From Actinomadura macrotermitis (lineage in GTDB: Bacteria > Actinomycetota > Actinomycetes > Streptosporangiales > Streptosporangiaceae): 64,000 nt of DNA. This document shows positions 25,649 through 34,361 of the stretch, piece by piece (position 1 is the first letter of the stretch; every line of letters starts with the position of its first letter). Made by a program: the position numbers and the translations under genes. Where the stretch lies: positions 892,073-956,072 of the forward strand of contig NZ_WEGH01000002.1 of the NCBI RefSeq assembly GCF_009604375.1. Reading direction: 5' to 3'. Under the pieces are notes generated by a model. The model was not told the DNA's origin. It worked only from the letters and a program-made list of their open reading frames with translations, and did no database searches.

Positions 25649-27129
25649 TTCTTCAGCACCTGGGCCATGATGGACGCGGCGAGCGGGCCCGCGCCGTGCG
25701 CGCCGTCGCCGCTGCCCTCGGTGATGACGGCGAAGGCGTAGCGCGGGTTCTCGATCGGGCCGAACCCGACGAACCAGCGGGCGTTGGGGTTGCCCCCGCC
25801 CTGCTCGGCGGTGCCGGTCTTGCCGGCGATGTTCTGGCCCTGCAGGTTGGTCGCGGTGCCCTTGGAGACCACCTGGCGCATCATGTCGCGCAGCTGGCTC
25901 GCCGTGCCCGGCTTGATCGCCTGCCCGAACTCCTTCGGCTGCGCGCTGTACAGCTCGCTCTGGTCCTTGGCGCGGACCCGCTGCACCAGGTACGGCTGCA
26001 TGATCTTGCCGTTGTTGGCGACGGCGGAGGCGACCATGGCCATCTGCAGCGGGGTGGCGCGGACGTTCTCCTGGCCGATGCCCGAGCGGGCGGTGCCGTC
26101 CTGGCCGGTCGGGGTCACCTTGCCCGACAGGTCGCGGGTCTCCTTCGGCACGTCGCTGGTCGCGGCGTACAGGTCGGGCTCCAGCCGCACCTTGCGGCCG
26201 AACCCGAACCGCTTGGCGCCCTCGCTCAGCCGGTCGATGCCGAGCTCCAGGCCGAGCCGGCCGAAGGAGGTGTTGCAGGACTCGGCGAACGCGTCGATGA
26301 GCGAGGCGCTGCCGGCGCAGCTGCCGCCGTCGTGGGAGTTGGGCAGCGGCTGGTGGGACTCGGGCAGCAGCAGCGGGCCGGTGTTCTGGTTGCTGCTGGA
26401 GTCCAGGCCGAGGTCCTCCATGCCCAGCGCCGCCGTGACGATCTTGAAGGAGGAGCCGGGCGGGAACGTCTGGCTCATCGCGTTGTCGATCAGCGGCTTG
26501 ATGGTGCCCTTGGCCTTGTCCAGCTCCACCAGCCGCTTGCCGCCCTCGGTGCCCTTCTGCGGCGCGACCTCGTTCGGGTCGAAGTCGGTGCCGGTGGACG
26601 CCGACGCCAGCACCACGACCGCGCCGGTCTTGATGTCGATGACGGCGGCGCCGGCCCGGCGCGAGGTGCCGCCCTTCAGCACCCGGTAGGCGGTCCGCTG
26701 CGCCTGGGTGTTGAGGGCGAGCTCGACGTTGGCCCCCTCGGGCTTCTTGCCGATGAAGGCGTCGAACCAGCGCTGGTGGGTGATCCGCTTGTCGGTGCCG
26801 CCGAGCAGCGAGTTGTAGGCCAGCTCGACCTTGCCCGCGCCGCCGTTGAAGAACCCGACGACCGGGGAGAAGACCACGCCCTCCTTGTAGGTGCGGCCGT
26901 ACTTGGGGTTGTCCTTGTGGGTCGGCTGGGACTCGGCGAGCACCTGGCCGCCGGCGATGATCTGCCCGCGCGGCGAGTTGAACACGTCGGCGAACCGGCG
27001 CGTGTTGTTGGGGTCGTTGCGCAGCTTGTCGGCCTGGCTGCCCTGGACGTAGTTGACCTGGGCCATCAGGGCGAAGAACAGCAGCAGACCGAAGATCGCC
27101 ACCCGGCGGACCGGCTTGTCCATGTTCAT
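25645..27129 (-). CDS. pbpA: Penicillin-binding protein PbpA (class B transpeptidase)
   Basis: The protein has 494 residues. An N-terminal membrane anchor (about 8-28) is followed by a dimerisation region and the D,D-transpeptidase domain. The active motifs are SxxK in PPGSSFKIVTAA, SCN in ESCNTSFG and KTG in IAGKTGTAEQ. It crosslinks peptidoglycan outside the membrane with the RodA glycosyltransferase encoded just upstream. ATG start (a second ATG is two codons in). Spacing of 10 bp after rodA and 4-bp overlap with pknA show operon structure. Confidence 0.97.
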   Translation of the reverse strand: MNMDKPVRRVAIFGLLLFFALMAQVNYVQGSQADKLRNDPNNTRRFADVFNSPRGQIIAGGQVLAESQPTHKDNPKYGRTYKEGVVFSPVVGFFNGGAGKVELAYNSLLGGTDKRITHQRWFDAFIGKKPEGANVELALNTQAQRTAYRVLKGGTSRRAGAAVIDIKTGAVVVLASASTGTDFDPNEVAPQKGTEGGKRLVELDKAKGTIKPLIDNAMSQTFPPGSSFKIVTAALGMEDLGLDSSSNQNTGPLLLPESHQPLPNSHDGGSCAGSASLIDAFAESCNTSFGRLGLELGIDRLSEGAKRFGFGRKVRLEPDLYAATSDVPKETRDLSGKVTPTGQDGTARSGIGQENVRATPLQMAMVASAVANNGKIMQPYLVQRVRAKDQSELYSAQPKEFGQAIKPGTASQLRDMMRQVVSKGTATNLQGQNIAGKTGTAEQGGGNPNARWFVGFGPIENPRYAFAVITEGSGDGAHGAGPLAASIMAQVLKK

Positions 27130-27139
27130 GACGAAAGGC

Positions 27140-28789
27140 TCATCTCGTGCTCACGATCTGGGTCATGCCCTCGTCCTGGATCGCCTGGGGGGCGGGCTTG
27201 CGGGCGTCGTGGCTCATCCGGACCAGGATCGCGATGAGGATCCAGTTGGCCATGAGCGAGGAACCGCCCTGGGAGAGGAACGGAGTGGTCAGACCGGTCA
27301 GCGGGATCATTCTGGTGACGCCGCCGACGATCACGAAGACCTGGAGCGCCAGGACGAACGACACACCGCCGGCGAACAGTTTCAGGAACGGGTCGCGGGC
27401 CGCGACCGCCGTCTTCATCCCGCGCTGGACGATCAGGGCGTAGACCAGCAGGATCACCATCAGCCCGGTCAGCCCGAGCTCCTCGCCCATCGAGTCGAAG
27501 ATGAAGTCGCTGAACGACAGCGGCGTGCGCCACGGCTGCCCCTGGCCGAGCCCGGTGCCGAGGACGCCGCCCTGCCCGAGCGCGAACAGGCCCTTCATCA
27601 GCTGGGCGCTGTCGGAGTAGTCGCCCTTCAGCTGGTTGGTGCAGGCGTAGTAGCCGGGCTCGATCAGGCGGGTCGACTTGGCCTTCGCCGCCTGGCCCTG
27701 CGCCTCGTACTGGGCGGCCCTGGTCTCGAGCGCCTCCTTGGTCTGCTTGTAGATGTCGGTGTTGGGGTTGACCGGGACGACCTTCTCGTTCACCAGGCAG
27801 CCGCCGTCGAAGTACGGCCCGGGGTCGCGCCAGATGTCGATGCGCTGGTTCACGTGCCCCATGAACGGCAGCATCGTGGCGATGAAGACGCCGACCGCGA
27901 GCAGCCCGACGCCGATCATCACCCAGGAGACGCGCTGGGTGGCGATGTAGATCATCGACACGAACAGGCCGAAGTACAGCAGCGCGGTGCCGAGGTCCTT
28001 CTGCATGAACAGCACGCCGAGGCACAGGAACCAGATGACCAGGATCGGGCCGAGGTCGCGGGCGCGCGGCAGGCTGATCGGGCCGACCTTCTTGCCGATC
28101 AGCGACATCGCCTGGCGCTTGTTGACCAGGTAGCCGGCGAAGAACACCACCAGCAGCAGCTTGGCGAACTCGCCGGGCTGCACCGAGAACGGGCCGATGT
28201 GGATCCACACCCGGGCGCCGTTGATCTCCGAGCCGATGCCCGGCACCACCGGCAGCAGCAGCAGGATGATCGCGCTGAGACCGATCAGGTAGGTGTAGCG
28301 CTGCGCGGTCTTGGGGGTGAACGACAGCTTGGCGTCGCTCTTGTCGGTGTCGCGCATGATCGCCACGGCGGCGACGAACAGCGCGATGCCGACGAACGTC
28401 CACATCAGCTGGCCGGGCGCGTCCGCGGCGTCCTTGAGGAACTTCTTGCCGGCCTGGGCGGCGGTGATGCGGTCCTTGCTGGTGTCCAGGTCCAGCCGGT
28501 AGATCATCGCCAGGCCGAGGCCGTTCAGCGCGACCGCCAGCGGCAGCAGCAGCGGGTCGGCGTACGGCGCGAACTTCGACTGCACCAGGAACGCGATGAT
28601 GGCCAGCACGACCAGGCCGCCGCCGTACAGGAACAGCCCGCTGGGGATCTTGCCGTCGCGGGCCAGGCCGACCTCGGCGAACGCCGACAGCGTCAGCACC
28701 ATCGCGAAGATCAGCAGCGCGGCGGTCGCGGCGTTGCGGCGCTGGTAGGGCAGGTGGGCGCGGATCTGCTCACCGAGTGAGGTCACCAT
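27140..28789 (-). CDS. rodA: FtsW/RodA/SpoVE-family peptidoglycan glycosyltransferase
   Basis: This 549-residue SEDS protein has about ten to twelve membrane helices. Recognisable parts are the large loop after GSEINGARVWIHIGPFSVQPGEFAKLL, the PISLPRARDLGPILVIWFLCLGVLFMQKDLGTALLYFG stretch with the catalytic-type Asp, and the final GGSSLMANW region. It polymerises lipid II with PbpA. It is longer than Gram-negative RodA because of N-terminal helices and an extended outer loop, as in other actinobacteria. Its ATG directly abuts the pstP TAG. Confidence 0.95.
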   Translation of the reverse strand: MVTSLGEQIRAHLPYQRRNAATAALLIFAMVLTLSAFAEVGLARDGKIPSGLFLYGGGLVVLAIIAFLVQSKFAPYADPLLLPLAVALNGLGLAMIYRLDLDTSKDRITAAQAGKKFLKDAADAPGQLMWTFVGIALFVAAVAIMRDTDKSDAKLSFTPKTAQRYTYLIGLSAIILLLLPVVPGIGSEINGARVWIHIGPFSVQPGEFAKLLLVVFFAGYLVNKRQAMSLIGKKVGPISLPRARDLGPILVIWFLCLGVLFMQKDLGTALLYFGLFVSMIYIATQRVSWVMIGVGLLAVGVFIATMLPFMGHVNQRIDIWRDPGPYFDGGCLVNEKVVPVNPNTDIYKQTKEALETRAAQYEAQGQAAKAKSTRLIEPGYYACTNQLKGDYSDSAQLMKGLFALGQGGVLGTGLGQGQPWRTPLSFSDFIFDSMGEELGLTGLMVILLVYALIVQRGMKTAVAARDPFLKLFAGGVSFVLALQVFVIVGGVTRMIPLTGLTTPFLSQGGSSLMANWILIAILVRMSHDARKPAPQAIQDEGMTQIVSTR

Positions 28790-30346
28790 CTACGCCCCGC
28801 CCCCCTTGCCCGCCGGGCAGTCCTTGACCGCGGGGTCGTTCGCCCGGCACTTGTTGCGGCGCTCGACCAGCGTGCGCAGCGCCTCGGTGGCCTTGGCATG
28901 GCCGATGACCGGCTGGAACTTGCGGACCCGGTCGGCGTCGGCCGGCGGCAGTTCGCTCAGCTTGACGTCGCTGGTCTCGAACTTCTTCTCCTGGCAGTCC
29001 TGCGTCTGGCCGCGGCCGCGCACGATCGCGACCTTGTCCTGGTCCTCGACCAGGGAGTAGCGGCAGACCATGGTCTCCAGCTTGGCGATGATGGAGGCGT
29101 CCTTGACGGTCTGCTTCTTGCGGACCGCGTCCTGCTGCGCCGGCGGCAGGTCCGCCACCGGGAGCGGCTCCTTCGGCTGCTGGGACGCGGCCGCCTTGTA
29201 CGACAGCGGCAGCAGCGGGACCTGGTCGGGGATGCCCCGGTAGAGCACGACCTGGCCCTTCTCCTCGCCGATGTAGTAGCCGGTGCGGATGTCCTGGATC
29301 ACGAAGAAGCCGGCCGCCGCGATGCCGATGACCGCGACGCCGGCCGCCACGATCAGCCAGGTCCACCGCCGCAGCCCGGCGCCGCGCCGGGCCGGCGCCA
29401 TCGCGGGGGCCCGGCCGCCCATCGCCTCGTGCTGGGGGGCGGGCGCCGGCGGCGGCATCTCGTCGACCGCGACCGGCGGCTGCGGCGAGGTGTCGCGCAG
29501 CTGCGCGGCGCGCCCCGCGGGGGTGTCCTGCGCGGTGACCTGCGCCATGCCGGGGCCGGCGGGCGGGCCCGCGTTGGCGGCCGCGCCGACCGCGCGGCCG
29601 GGCGGGGCCTGCTGCTGCTGGCCGCCGAGCTCGACGACGTCGGCGACCACGCAGGTGATGTTGTCGGGGCCGCCGCCCCGGTTGGCCAGGTCGATCAGCT
29701 GCCGGACGGCCTGCTCGGGGTCGTCGACGTCGGTCAGCACCTGGAAGATCGTCTCGGCGGTGATCACGCCGGACAGGCCGTCGGAGCACAGCAGGTACCG
29801 GTCGCCGACCTTGGCCTCGCGCAGCGACAGGTCCGGGTCGACCTCGCCGCGGCCGTCCAGGGCGCGCAGCAGCAGCGACCGCTGCGGGTGCGAGGCGGCC
29901 TCGTCGGGGCTGATCCGGCCCTCGTCCACCAGCGACTGCACCAGCGTGTGGTCGTGGGTGATCTGGAACAGGCTGCCGTCGCGCAGCAGGTAGGCGCGCG
30001 AGTCGCCGATGTGCACCAGCGCGACCTGGTTGCCCGCCCACAGCATCGCGGTCAGCGTCGTGCCCATGCCCTGCAGGGCCGGGTCGGACTCCACGATGCG
30101 GTGCAGGTTGTCGTTGGCCGTGCGGACCGTGTGCTCCAGCGCCGCGAGCAGCTCGTTGGCCGGCAGGTCCTTGTCGAGCTTGCGCAGCGCCTCGATCGCG
30201 GCGGCGCTGGCGATCTCGCCGCCGACGTGCCCGCCCATGCCGTCGGCGACCGCGAGCAGGTGCGCGCCCGCGTAGGCCGAGTCCTCGTTGCCCTCGCGCA
30301 GCATGCCGACGTCGGAGCGCGCGGCGTAGCGGATTCCCAGAGTCAT
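28790..30346 (-). CDS. pstP: PP2C-type Ser/Thr phosphatase PstP
   Basis: The ATG at 30344-30346 gives 518 residues. The PP2C domain covers about 1-240 with metal-binding motifs SDVGMLREGNEDS, VADGMGGHVGGE, GDSRAYLLRDG, CSDGLSG and GGPDNITCVV. A Pro/Ala-rich linker, one membrane helix (about 325-347) and a ~170-residue extracellular domain follow. It reverses PknA/PknB phosphorylation. The start overlaps the fhaB stop (ATGA), so translation is coupled. Confidence 0.96.
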   Translation of the reverse strand: MTLGIRYAARSDVGMLREGNEDSAYAGAHLLAVADGMGGHVGGEIASAAAIEALRKLDKDLPANELLAALEHTVRTANDNLHRIVESDPALQGMGTTLTAMLWAGNQVALVHIGDSRAYLLRDGSLFQITHDHTLVQSLVDEGRISPDEAASHPQRSLLLRALDGRGEVDPDLSLREAKVGDRYLLCSDGLSGVITAETIFQVLTDVDDPEQAVRQLIDLANRGGGPDNITCVVADVVELGGQQQQAPPGRAVGAAANAGPPAGPGMAQVTAQDTPAGRAAQLRDTSPQPPVAVDEMPPPAPAPQHEAMGGRAPAMAPARRGAGLRRWTWLIVAAGVAVIGIAAAGFFVIQDIRTGYYIGEEKGQVVLYRGIPDQVPLLPLSYKAAASQQPKEPLPVADLPPAQQDAVRKKQTVKDASIIAKLETMVCRYSLVEDQDKVAIVRGRGQTQDCQEKKFETSDVKLSELPPADADRVRKFQPVIGHAKATEALRTLVERRNKCRANDPAVKDCPAGKGGGA

Positions 30347-30852
30347 TTGCGCAGCTCGATCACGGTCTTGCCGATGCGGACCGGGACGCCCGGCGGGATC
30401 GGCATGGGCCTGGTCACCTTCGTGCGTCCCAGGTAGGTCCCGTTGGTGGAACCCAGGTCCTCCACGATCCACTGGCCGTCCTGCGCGTAGATCCGGGCGT
30501 GCCGGCTCGAGGCGTAGTCGTCGGTCACCACGAGCGTGGCGTCGCCGGCGCGGCCGATGGTGATGGGCACGCCGGTGAGGTCGATGACGGTACCGGCCCG
30601 CTCGCCCTGGACGACGACCAGTTTGGAGGGGCCGCCGCCGCCCCCGCCGCCGCCTCCGGCGCGCGGCGCCCGGGGCTGCTTGGGTTGTTTGGCGGGCCGG
30701 GACGCGCGCGGCTGCGCCGCCCGCCCGGCGGCCTTCGCGGCGGCCTTGGAGCCGAACAGGTCGGCCCGGATCACGCCGACGGCCGCGATGACGAAGAGCC
30801 AGAGCACCGCGAGGAACGCCAGCTTGATCAGCGTAAGGGTGAATTCGGACAT
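30343..30852 (-). CDS. fhaB: FHA-domain protein FhaB (FipA)
   Basis: The protein has 169 residues. An N-terminal membrane helix (about 8-27) and a Gly/Pro/Arg linker precede a C-terminal FHA domain (about 85-165) with GRAGDATLVV, SSRHARIY and LGSTNGTYLG, which bind phosphothreonine. Mycobacterial FhaB/FipA connects PknA with FtsZ and FtsQ. It lies second in the operon, 11 bp after fhaA. Confidence 0.95.
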   Translation of the reverse strand: MSEFTLTLIKLAFLAVLWLFVIAAVGVIRADLFGSKAAAKAAGRAAQPRASRPAKQPKQPRAPRAGGGGGGGGGPSKLVVVQGERAGTVIDLTGVPITIGRAGDATLVVTDDYASSRHARIYAQDGQWIVEDLGSTNGTYLGRTKVTRPMPIPPGVPVRIGKTVIELRK

Positions 30853-30863
30853 CGGAGTCGGGG

Positions 30864-31619
30864 TTACTCCCTATCGCGGCGGAAGACCAGGGTTGTCCGG
30901 CCCATCGTGACCCGGGACCCGTCGACCAGCGTCACACGCCTGATCGGCTGCCCGTTCACGAAGGAGCCGTTGGTCGACCCTAGATCCACGAGGACGATTT
31001 CGGGACCTTCTACACGAATCTCGGCATGGTGCCGGGACACGCCCGGGTCGACGAGCCGCAGGTCGCAGTCGGTACCGCGACCAAGCAGCGTCACCGGAGT
31101 ATTGATCTCGTACGTGCGCTGGGTCGTGTCGGAGCCCTCCACGGCCGTGGTGACCAGCAGCCGGGGGTGACCGCCGAACGCACCGCCCCGGCCGCCCTGC
31201 GGGACGTCGCTCACCGGGCGGCGGATCTCCCCGCCCTCGACCGTCGACCCGCGGATCACGCCGGACCGGATGCGGAACATGCCCGTCGTCAGGTCGCCGG
31301 CGTTCTCGAACCGGACCCGGACCGGACCCACGAAGGAGTACCCCTGCTCCTTCGCGTACTCGCGCGCCAGATTCGCCAGCTCCTGGCTCAGGCTGTCGGC
31401 GTACACCTGCAGCCGCTGCCCGTCCTGCTGAGAGATCTCGACGACGAAGTCGTTCGGCACCAACGTCCGGCCCGGTGCGACGATCGCGGCCCGGTCGTCC
31501 ATCTCGCGCTGCACAGCACTGGCCACCTCGACCGGCTGGAGCTCGGACTTGAAGGCCCGGGCGAAGGCTCCTTCGACCATGCCCTCGAGCCTTCGCTCGA
31601 AGCGCTGAATGACGCCCAC
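30864..31619 (-). CDS. fhaA: DUF3662/FHA-domain protein FhaA
   Basis: The start is GTG at 31617-31619 behind GGGAGG, giving 251 residues that open MGVIQRFERRLEGMVEGAFA, typical of FhaA. An N-terminal DUF3662 domain (about 1-115) is followed by a short linker and an FHA domain (about 160-245) with GRGTDCDLRL, SRHHAEI and LGSTNGSFVNG. Mycobacterial FhaA binds phosphorylated MviN and tunes peptidoglycan synthesis. The linker is much shorter than in M. tuberculosis. It is the first gene of the leftward operon. Confidence 0.95.
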   Translation of the reverse strand: MGVIQRFERRLEGMVEGAFARAFKSELQPVEVASAVQREMDDRAAIVAPGRTLVPNDFVVEISQQDGQRLQVYADSLSQELANLAREYAKEQGYSFVGPVRVRFENAGDLTTGMFRIRSGVIRGSTVEGGEIRRPVSDVPQGGRGGAFGGHPRLLVTTAVEGSDTTQRTYEINTPVTLLGRGTDCDLRLVDPGVSRHHAEIRVEGPEIVLVDLGSTNGSFVNGQPIRRVTLVDGSRVTMGRTTLVFRRDRE

Positions 31620-31748
31620 GGGCACCTCCCTTCCCCAGTGATAGACGATCGTATCGGTGCGATGGTTCGCTCGAAGTATCTGGATACCTAACCACCCCCG
31701 CGACCGTGCTAATCTCTTTCTCGCACCCGGAAACGGGGGCGACACCCA

Positions 31749-31831
31749 GGGCGGGTGGCGGAACGGCAGACGCGCACGGTTCAGGTCCGTGTGTCCGAAA
31801 GGACGTGAGGGTTCAAATCCCTCCTCGCCCA
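31749..31831 (+). tRNA. tRNA-Leu (anticodon CAG)
   Basis: Acceptor GGGCGGG (31749-31755) pairs with CTCGCCC (31824-31830), with an A discriminator. The anticodon loop GGTTCAGGTCC gives CAG. A long variable arm and T-arm GAGGGTTCAAATCCCTC are present. It is divergent from fhaA, the usual origin-proximal arrangement. Confidence 0.96.
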
Positions 31832-32422
31832 CGTAAGTGACAGGGGCGGTGTGCTCGCGGAAAGCGCGAGCCGCCGCCCCTTTCGTTATGCCCGCCCAGG
31901 GGGACGACCCCCTGGAACCCCCGGGGCGGGGGCTCCGCCCCCGCACCCCCGGCCGCACACGGGGTTCGGCTCTTTCGTCGCTCCTTCGCCGAAGCTGATC
32001 TTTTCTGCACCATGGCGAGTGGGCGTCACCTTCACGGGACCATCCCTCACCAGGTTCGCCTCTCACATGGCGAAGATCCTGGGGCCGGCACTCCGTGCAC
32101 CCTGGCGAGTGGGCGTCATCTTCATATCTCTGCCGCTCACAGGGTTCCGCTCTCACGTGACGACCGGCCCCGGACCGGCCTCCGCAGGCCGACGGGTGGG
32201 CGGCTCCCTCGCGCTCTCGCCTCGTTCGGGTCGTTCCTCTTACCTCCAGGAGATCCGGGGACCGGTCTTCTTCGGGCGCGGGGGCGCCGTCTTCGCGCTC
32301 CCGCGATTTTCCGGGGGCGGCTCTTTGGGCAGGTGGCCGCGGCATGTTTCTACTTTCCTCGCCCCGGCGCGCTCTGACCAGGGATCGGACAAGGTCATGA
32401 CGCGTCCGGGGCGAGGAGGGTG
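31832..32422. repeat. Gene-free region with hairpins and an imperfect 90-bp tandem repeat
   Basis: About 590 bp without a convincing gene. After the tRNA terminator come two perfect 8-bp hairpins (CCAGGGGG/CCCCCTGG at 31896-31915; GCGGGGGC/GCCCCCGC at 31926-31944). Two imperfect direct units follow that begin TGCAC(C)...TGGCGAGTGGGCGTCA at 32006 and 32096 (period 90) and share GGTTC and CTCTCAC further in. A weaker third copy may lie before 32005. An open frame across it is only a by-product of the repeat. Confidence 0.6.
31843..31884 (+). terminator. Terminator of tRNA-Leu
   Basis: GGGGCGG...CTCGCG pairs with CGCGAG...CCGCCCC (31843-31880) around GAAAG, followed by TTTCG. Confidence 0.75.
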
Positions 32423-33310
32423 TCAGCGGGCCGTCCAGGTGAAGGCGACGGTGGTGGGGGCGTGGTCGGAGAGGGGCTTGCCGTCGTCGCGCAGGAACTC
32501 GGACGCGGGGGTGGCGTAGGTGGCGGGGGTCAGGGCGAGGGTGGGCGAGCCGCGGTAGAGGATCTTGTCGATGGACTCGCAGCGGTCGGGGGCGGTGGGC
32601 GCGCAGCCGGCCGGCGGGGTGGTCGGGGTCGGCTCGGCGCCGCCCTGCTTCAGGGCGACCCAGGAGTCGGTGAGGCCGTTGTCCCTGATGAAGGCGCTCA
32701 GGTTCTCGCCGGGTCGGGTGTAGCGGGCGTTGGTGTCGCCCATGATGACGACGGCGCGGCCGGCGGAGTGCTCGGCGATGTAGGCGGTGAGCTGGGCCAG
32801 GCCGGCGTTGCGGGCCTTGATGTCGCCCTCCTGGTCGCCCGCGTCGGCGTGCAGGTTGTACAGGTCGAAGGAGACGCCGTCCGCCAGCTTGACGCGGCTG
32901 TAGGTGAAGCCCTTCGGGGTCAGGCAGTCGGCCTGGTTGATGTAGCACGTGGCCCACGTGACGCGCTTCAGGTCGGTGACGGGGTGGCGCGCCATCGTGT
33001 TGAGGCCGCTGCCGAAGGGCACCGGGCCGCTGCTCCACGTCCGGTACGGGTGGGTGTCCGTCCAGTAGAGGGCCCAGTGGTAGTTGAAGTCCTCCTGGAC
33101 GTTGACGACGTCGTAGGGGGCGAGCCTGGCGCCGATCGCCAGATGGGCCTCCAGGCGCGGGTACGGGGCGCTGGACAGGGGTTCGGGAAGTCCCGCGACG
33201 TTGTAGGTGATGGCCGAGAACGTGCCCGCGGGAGCGGCGGAGGCGGTGGACGGGACGAGGGTGACGGCGGTGGTCAGGCAGAGGGCCATTGCTGCACGGG
33301 ATGCGCGCAT
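32423..33310 (-). CDS. Secreted endonuclease/exonuclease/phosphatase-family hydrolase
   Basis: ATG at 33308-33310 gives 295 residues. A clear signal peptide (MRASRAAMALCLTTAVTLV...STASAA, cleavage near 26) precedes the EEP fold with motifs ITYNVAGLP, VVNVQED (metal Glu), YNLHADAG, GDTNARY and the terminal SDHAP. It is a Mg-dependent phosphodiesterase acting outside the cell, on nucleic acid, sphingomyelin or another phosphoester; the substrate cannot be fixed. It is monocistronic, 77 bp from the end of the neighbouring LysR gene. Confidence 0.86.
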   Translation of the reverse strand: MRASRAAMALCLTTAVTLVPSTASAAPAGTFSAITYNVAGLPEPLSSAPYPRLEAHLAIGARLAPYDVVNVQEDFNYHWALYWTDTHPYRTWSSGPVPFGSGLNTMARHPVTDLKRVTWATCYINQADCLTPKGFTYSRVKLADGVSFDLYNLHADAGDQEGDIKARNAGLAQLTAYIAEHSAGRAVVIMGDTNARYTRPGENLSAFIRDNGLTDSWVALKQGGAEPTPTTPPAGCAPTAPDRCESIDKILYRGSPTLALTPATYATPASEFLRDDGKPLSDHAPTTVAFTWTAR

Positions 33311-33387
33311 ACGACTCCAAAGTCGAAGGATCCTCACATCACACCGAGATCCTCGTACAGCGCGGGGGCGCCGTCCATGGGGCCGGT

Positions 33388-34281
33388 TCAGTAATCGGCG
33401 GGGGCCGCCTCCGCTCCGCCGTTCACGGTGGACAGGAACGCGGCGGCGGCCGGCGAGGACGGGAAGCCGCTCCAGATGAGGTGCTCCATGCGGGCCGGGG
33501 CGTCGCGGACGCGGAGGACGGACAGGCCGGGGAGTTCGGGCGCGAAGGCGGCCGGCAGCATCCCGACGCCGAGGCCCTGGCGGATCAGGCCGGCCATGAA
33601 GTCCACCGTCGTGATCTCGAAGGCGACCTCGCGGCGGGCGCCGGCGGCGGCGAACGCCTCGTCGGTCTGGGCGCGGGCGGCGGTGCCCGGGGGGAAGTCG
33701 ACGAACGGCTCGTCCGCCAGCCGGTGCAGGTCCACGTCCCTCCCGGTCGCCAGCGGGTGGGCGGGGGCCACCACCGCGACGAGTTCGCCGCGCGCCAGTT
33801 CGCGGCCGCGGACGCCCTTGGGGCGCGCGCCCACCGGCAGCCCGAGGAACGCGACGTCCAGGGCGCCCTGCCGCACCTGTTCGGCCAGCCACTCGCTGGC
33901 ACCCGAGCGGAGGGTGATCCGCACCCGGGGATGGCGCAGGTGGAACTCCTTCAGCGCGGCCGGCAGGTCGACCGCCACGACGGTGGGGATGGCGCCGATG
34001 GCCAGGCGGCCGCGGATCTCGCCGGCGGCCGCCGCCACCTCGTCGCGGGCCCGCTCGGCGGCGTCGAGGGCCTGGCGGGCGGCGGGCAGGAACGCCTCGC
34101 CGGCCGGGGTCAGCCGGACGCGGCGGCTGGTGCGGTCGAACAGCCTGGCGCCCAGCTCGCGCTCCAGCCGGGCGATCTGGTGGCTCAGCGCGGACTGGAC
34201 GACCAGGCACCGCTCGGCGGCGCGGGTGAAGTTGCTCGTCTCGGCGACGGCGACGACGTAACGCATCTGCTGGAGTTCCAC
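33388..34281 (-). CDS. LysR-family transcriptional regulator
   Basis: I choose the GTG at 34279-34281 (297 residues, opening VELQQMRYVVAVAETSNFTRAAERC, typical for LysR); an upstream ATG adds 12 residues. A winged HTH lies at about 1-60, and the effector domain spans about 88-290. It is divergent from the MFS transporter gene with 80 bp between, so it likely regulates that gene. No ribosome site is obvious for either start. Confidence 0.87.
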   Translation of the reverse strand: MELQQMRYVVAVAETSNFTRAAERCLVVQSALSHQIARLERELGARLFDRTSRRVRLTPAGEAFLPAARQALDAAERARDEVAAAAGEIRGRLAIGAIPTVVAVDLPAALKEFHLRHPRVRITLRSGASEWLAEQVRQGALDVAFLGLPVGARPKGVRGRELARGELVAVVAPAHPLATGRDVDLHRLADEPFVDFPPGTAARAQTDEAFAAAGARREVAFEITTVDFMAGLIRQGLGVGMLPAAFAPELPGLSVLRVRDAPARMEHLIWSGFPSSPAAAAFLSTVNGGAEAAPADY

Positions 34282-34361
34282 GAAGCGATCGTGGATCACG
34301 ATCGGCGTCCATGACAAGCATGTGTTGGACTCATTGATCGTTCACCGGTGAGGCTGAGGCC

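Noticed and set aside
31851..32519. Long rightward open frame after tRNA-Leu
   Set aside because: It follows the tandem repeat and runs antisense into the end of the secreted hydrolase; residue pattern is repeat-derived.
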